Virus record (IMG/VR): IMGVR_UViG_3300030098_007065 | Span: 1 to 40,908 of that record | Strand: one strand, 5' to 3' | DNA: 40,908 nucleotides | DNA from: a virus | In this document: piece after piece, positions 38,209 through 40,908 of the stretch | Layout of the letters: each line of letters begins with the position of its first letter | Numbering within the stretch: position 1 is the stretch's first letter | Position numbers and translations under genes: made by a program | Notes under the pieces: model-generated | What the model saw: the letters and a program-made list of their open reading frames with translations, nothing else | What the model was told of the DNA's origin: nothing | Databases searched by the model: none

Positions 38209-39294
38209 TTATGCTATTCTTTTCCATACATACGCTCCATAAGACGGAGGTATGTTATTATGTGATTTTCCCTCACCGACTGCGGTTGTTTGTCTTATAC
38301 TAGAGGATCCTTCATTAAAATTAATTTGTTGGTTATTTCTTGATAACGTACTTACAGGGTTAGCCTCATTAGCAAATTGACCCGCTTGTGCAACACCTAC
38401 ATCTACTGCGCCTCGTTCCAAGCAAAAATTATATGCGTTAAATTCCCATTCCCTACCATCTCCTAATGGTGCTTTACTAGCGACAAAACGCGTTTCACCA
38501 TTCCATAATCCAACTACTTCTTTAAATTGAAATTGTGTATTTTCTAAATAAAATGCTCTCAATGTAGCACTATAAGCTGCTGCAGACCCTAATTGGAAAT
38601 TAAGATCAAGTGATCTTCTCATAATATCTTGAGGGTCATTATTATTTGCTGTTCTATTACCAAACGAATTTAACCAGTTCCATCCACTAGCAGCTCCTAA
38701 AGCATTTCTTGAACGTTGTTGTTCAGTAAATGATTGTGTAGAGTTAACTAAACCAACACCAGTAGCAAAAAAAGGTTGACCATTACCAACAGATGTACCA
38801 GTAGATACAAAAACGTCATTTGAGCCTACATTTGTAGTATGGGTATGTGCTGGCATATTTACAATACCAAGCTCTGTTAAATATTCACCTGCTAAATTAC
38901 CTGATTCTGGATAATTAGGTGCATCTTCATCACAAAATTTTCGAAAATCATTATTTTTATCTGTATGTCCTCCAACACCCACTAAAAATCTACCTTCAGC
39001 AACTATTTCCCATACAGTTCCAGCTATTCTAGTTTGAGGATTAATATTATCAAATGTTAACTGGATACAACCTACAGGAAAGAAAGCATCTAACCAATCT
39101 GTTGGTTCTGCTAATGGACCTTCAGGATATATGTAATTATTAATTACAACGCGATTACCACTTAAAGCTAAACCGGTAGAGTTACCTACACCATCGTAAA
39201 CTTTATTCAAAGTATTTCCTAACTCTGCTCCGCTTAAATGGAGTAAAGAAGTATAAAAATCAGATATAAATTGATTTGTTAAACTCTCTGGCAT
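38209..39294 (-). CDS. Baseplate or fibre protein with gp10 C-terminal-like domain
   Basis: This 361-residue protein has an N-terminal helical part (SLTNQFISDFYTSLLHLSGA), then AFFPVGCIQLTFDNINPQTR and GTVWEIVAEGRFLVGVGGHT (about 90-130), then NMPAHTHTTNVGS, and ends HNNIPPSYGAYVWKRIA. The order FPVG..., W-E-x-x-x-x-G-R-F-L-V-G-x-G, PAHTHT and a terminal HNNxPPxxxxYxWKR matches the C-terminal domain of T4 gp10 and related short fibres. Its place between the collar fibres and the adhesin gene supports tail placement. A CATAAATA octamer lies eight bases before the ATG. Confidence 0.82.
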   Translation of the reverse strand: MPESLTNQFISDFYTSLLHLSGAELGNTLNKVYDGVGNSTGLALSGNRVVINNYIYPEGPLAEPTDWLDAFFPVGCIQLTFDNINPQTRIAGTVWEIVAEGRFLVGVGGHTDKNNDFRKFCDEDAPNYPESGNLAGEYLTELGIVNMPAHTHTTNVGSNDVFVSTGTSVGNGQPFFATGVGLVNSTQSFTEQQRSRNALGAASGWNWLNSFGNRTANNNDPQDIMRRSLDLNFQLGSAAAYSATLRAFYLENTQFQFKEVVGLWNGETRFVASKAPLGDGREWEFNAYNFCLERGAVDVGVAQAGQFANEANPVSTLSRNNQQINFNEGSSSIRQTTAVGEGKSHNNIPPSYGAYVWKRIA

Positions 39295-39302
39295 ATTACT
39301 AT

Positions 39303-39310
39303 TATTTATG
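39303..39310 (-). promoter_or_regulatory. Late promoter octamer CATAAATA
   Basis: On the minus strand CATAAATA lies eight bases before the ATG at 39294 in the 41-base gap after the adhesin gene. Confidence 0.55.
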
Positions 39311-39335
39311 TCACAATTTGAAAATACTATCTAAA

Positions 39336-40908
39336 TCATGTGCGCATTACATTTACATTTCCTTCAACATTACCATATATTAATCCGTTCATTATCGTAA
39401 CTTTACCAGCTGTAGCTTTTATAGAAAGACCACCAGCTCCAGGTTTTCTTGGATTACTTACACCATACGCTTGACCGCCCGGTGCGCCCCAGCCTCCACC
39501 TCCTGCACTAACTTCTTCTGCCCAACGATCATTATGAAGATCAAACTTTTTGGATCTACCACCAACATAACGCTCTGGAGCTAGTTCATATACACCAGGA
39601 AGATTAGTACTACCGCCTCTTACGAGAGCGGATCTATGATTAAATCCATCCCAACCGGTTGGTGAAAGATAAGAAAATCCATTGTAGTCTAAAAAGGTAG
39701 TTACACGCTGTGATGTATGTGAACCTCTCCCCGGCTTATTTACACCAGCTGTAATGAAAGGTATACCCCTTAAACCACCCACCCCATCCGCATGCCAGTG
39801 TGGACCAATAGCACGATTTGGTCCAGACCCAAATCCATTTCTGTTAGTTAAAGTGTAACCTGAGTTCCAACCAACAAATGGCTGACTACTATTATATGCT
39901 GTTATATACGTTTCAATTATTCTAGGTCTAGATCTACCCGGTCTCGGTATAGTTTCAACATTTACTGAACCGTTATTTGCCGGCGCAATATTATTCCACT
40001 CTGGTCCTGTAGTTCTTAAATTACCGTCTGCATCTATAGCTCCAAAAGGTTCACCTGGCATGCCTCCCGTACCACCACCAAAAGCAGTAGATGTTAATAT
40101 ACGACCTCCACCACCACCTGATCCTTGATCATCAATACCGTTTCTACTTCTTCCATGCGCACCGCTTCCTCCAGCTTCACCACCAACTCCTGGTAATAAA
40201 GGAAATAGTGGACCCCAGCCAATAGTTACTACATCACCAGCAGCTTTAAATAATTGTAATGAGTACGAACTAGTAAATTTATTATACCATCGGCCATGTC
40301 CACCTAACTGTCCAGGCTCACCCCCAGCTCCACCAGCTGCAGTAGCTCTCCATATATCGTTGCGACCTCTTCCACTACCAACCATAGTGCCTCTTTGTGA
40401 ACTCACATCTACTATACTTCCATCTCCATCACCAAAATTATATTCTGGAAATTGAAAAATTGACGCTGTACCGCCCCAACCACCACCAGCGCCACCACCT
40501 CCTCCTGATTCGCCTTCTTTTGAAGCAGAACCACCACCACCACCGCCACCGATAGCACCGTTAGTATTATCGATAATAATTTCAGTATTCCCTATAACAT
40601 GTATAGCATCACCCCCGTCTTGTCCATCAGCATAAAATGAACCACCGTTACCACCTCTGCCCATAATAAATCCGTTATTTATTAGCGTTAAACCTCCAGG
40701 AAATTGATCAATTAGCATACCCGGTACTTTAACGTTATCTGGATCATCAGAATATATATAAACACCCTCATCTATAATAATCCTACACGGTGATTGCCCA
40801 TCCCATCCATTATCAATAGCCCATGCATTTAAATTAAAAATATTATCTTTAGTAGACTTTTGATTTGTTGTTATGATAAGTTCTAAAGGTAAGTCAGCAC
40901 GAGGTCGT
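39336..40908 (-). CDS. Glycine-rich tail adhesin, N-terminus outside window
   Basis: The frame is open from the stop at 39336 to the window edge, giving about 523 residues, so the in-frame ATG at 40718 is internal and not the real start. The visible N-terminal part includes NLNAWAIDNGWDGQSPCRII, a fold seen before glycine-rich regions. Then LTLINNGFIMGRGGNGG, AIGGGGGGGSASKEG, many GG-rich loops and a closing GGWGAPGGQAYGV with KVTIMNGLIYGNVEGNVN. Such polyglycine domains occur in T4-like receptor-recognition adhesins (gp38 or fibre-tip type), which set host specificity. It likely continues another 100 or more residues upstream. Confidence 0.75.
   Translation of the reverse strand, partial: RPRADLPLELIITTNQKSTKDNIFNLNAWAIDNGWDGQSPCRIIIDEGVYIYSDDPDNVKVPGMLIDQFPGGLTLINNGFIMGRGGNGGSFYADGQDGGDAIHVIGNTEIIIDNTNGAIGGGGGGGSASKEGESGGGGGAGGGWGGTASIFQFPEYNFGDGDGSIVDVSSQRGTMVGSGRGRNDIWRATAAGGAGGEPGQLGGHGRWYNKFTSSYSLQLFKAAGDVVTIGWGPLFPLLPGVGGEAGGSGAHGRSRNGIDDQGSGGGGGRILTSTAFGGGTGGMPGEPFGAIDADGNLRTTGPEWNNIAPANNGSVNVETIPRPGRSRPRIIETYITAYNSSQPFVGWNSGYTLTNRNGFGSGPNRAIGPHWHADGVGGLRGIPFITAGVNKPGRGSHTSQRVTTFLDYNGFSYLSPTGWDGFNHRSALVRGGSTNLPGVYELAPERYVGGRSKKFDLHNDRWAEEVSAGGGGWGAPGGQAYGVSNPRKPGAGGLSIKATAGKVTIMNGLIYGNVEGNVNVMRT

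Noticed and set aside
40719-40908. ATG at 40718 as the start of the Gly-rich adhesin
   Set aside because: The frame continues open upstream to the edge with protein-like sequence (NLNAWAIDNGWDGQ), so this Met is internal.

Overview
The window is a 40.9-kb piece of an AT-rich, T4-like contractile-tailed bacteriophage (Caudoviricetes), most like the marine T4-type phages of cyanobacteria, SAR11 and other oceanic bacteria. The reasons are a near-complete T4-type replication, recombination and late-transcription set (gp32, gp41, gp43, gp45, gp46, gp47, gp55, gp61, UvsW, UvsX, a UvsY candidate and an RNase H/FEN nuclease), T4-late-type promoter octamers (TATAAATA and variants), and auxiliary genes common in marine phages (Hsp20, QueC, a class II glutamine amidotransferase, glycosyltransferases). 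There are no photosynthesis genes, tRNAs or integrase here, so the host cannot be named from the sequence.

Layout. 1-5924 (minus): a late cluster of virion or head-associated genes: a ligase-like DUF6267-type protein, a PD-(D/E)xK-like protein, very basic Lys-rich proteins and a SegE-like GIY-YIG nuclease. Several begin with a short amphipathic peptide like the T4 capsid-targeting sequence, followed by a prohead-protease-like (L/I/F)xE site. 5949-18503 (plus): UvsY candidate, UvsW, gp55, gp47, gp46, glycosyltransferase, DNA polymerase, two small genes, Hsp20, an apparent structured RNA with an intrinsic terminator, a small gene, UvsX and QueC. 18500-19867 (minus): a single probable head protein. 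19885-29065 (plus): HhH protein, amidotransferase, glycosyltransferase, gp41, DHH phosphoesterase, gp32, sliding clamp, small unknowns, FEN/RNase H and gp61 primase. 29047-29481 (minus): one virion-type gene. 29514-30529 (plus): three small genes, one a membrane zinc-ribbon protein. 30524-40908 (minus): a tail-fibre and adhesin cassette containing a glycosyltransferase, a giant Thr/Pro-repeat protein, a possible lectin-like protein, two tiny genes, two paralogous tail-collar fibres, a gp10-C-terminal-like protein, and a glycine-rich adhesin that runs off the window.

How it works together. Plus-strand genes form the replisome, recombination and transcription-switch set. Host-type promoters (TTGAWW, 16 bases, TATAAT) sit directly in front of uvsY, gp55, uvsX and gp32. 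Late octamers precede most minus-strand genes and a few plus-strand ones, often exactly five bases before the start codon, which would give almost leaderless mRNAs. All three convergent gene junctions carry a strong inverted repeat in the last codons of the plus-strand gene; one is a clear terminator for the opposing gene. The most unusual items are the candidate packaged-protein set, the ~220-base structured RNA between Hsp20 and the next gene, the palindrome in front of the DNA polymerase gene, the fixed promoter-to-start spacing, and a QueC homologue with a rearranged cysteine set.
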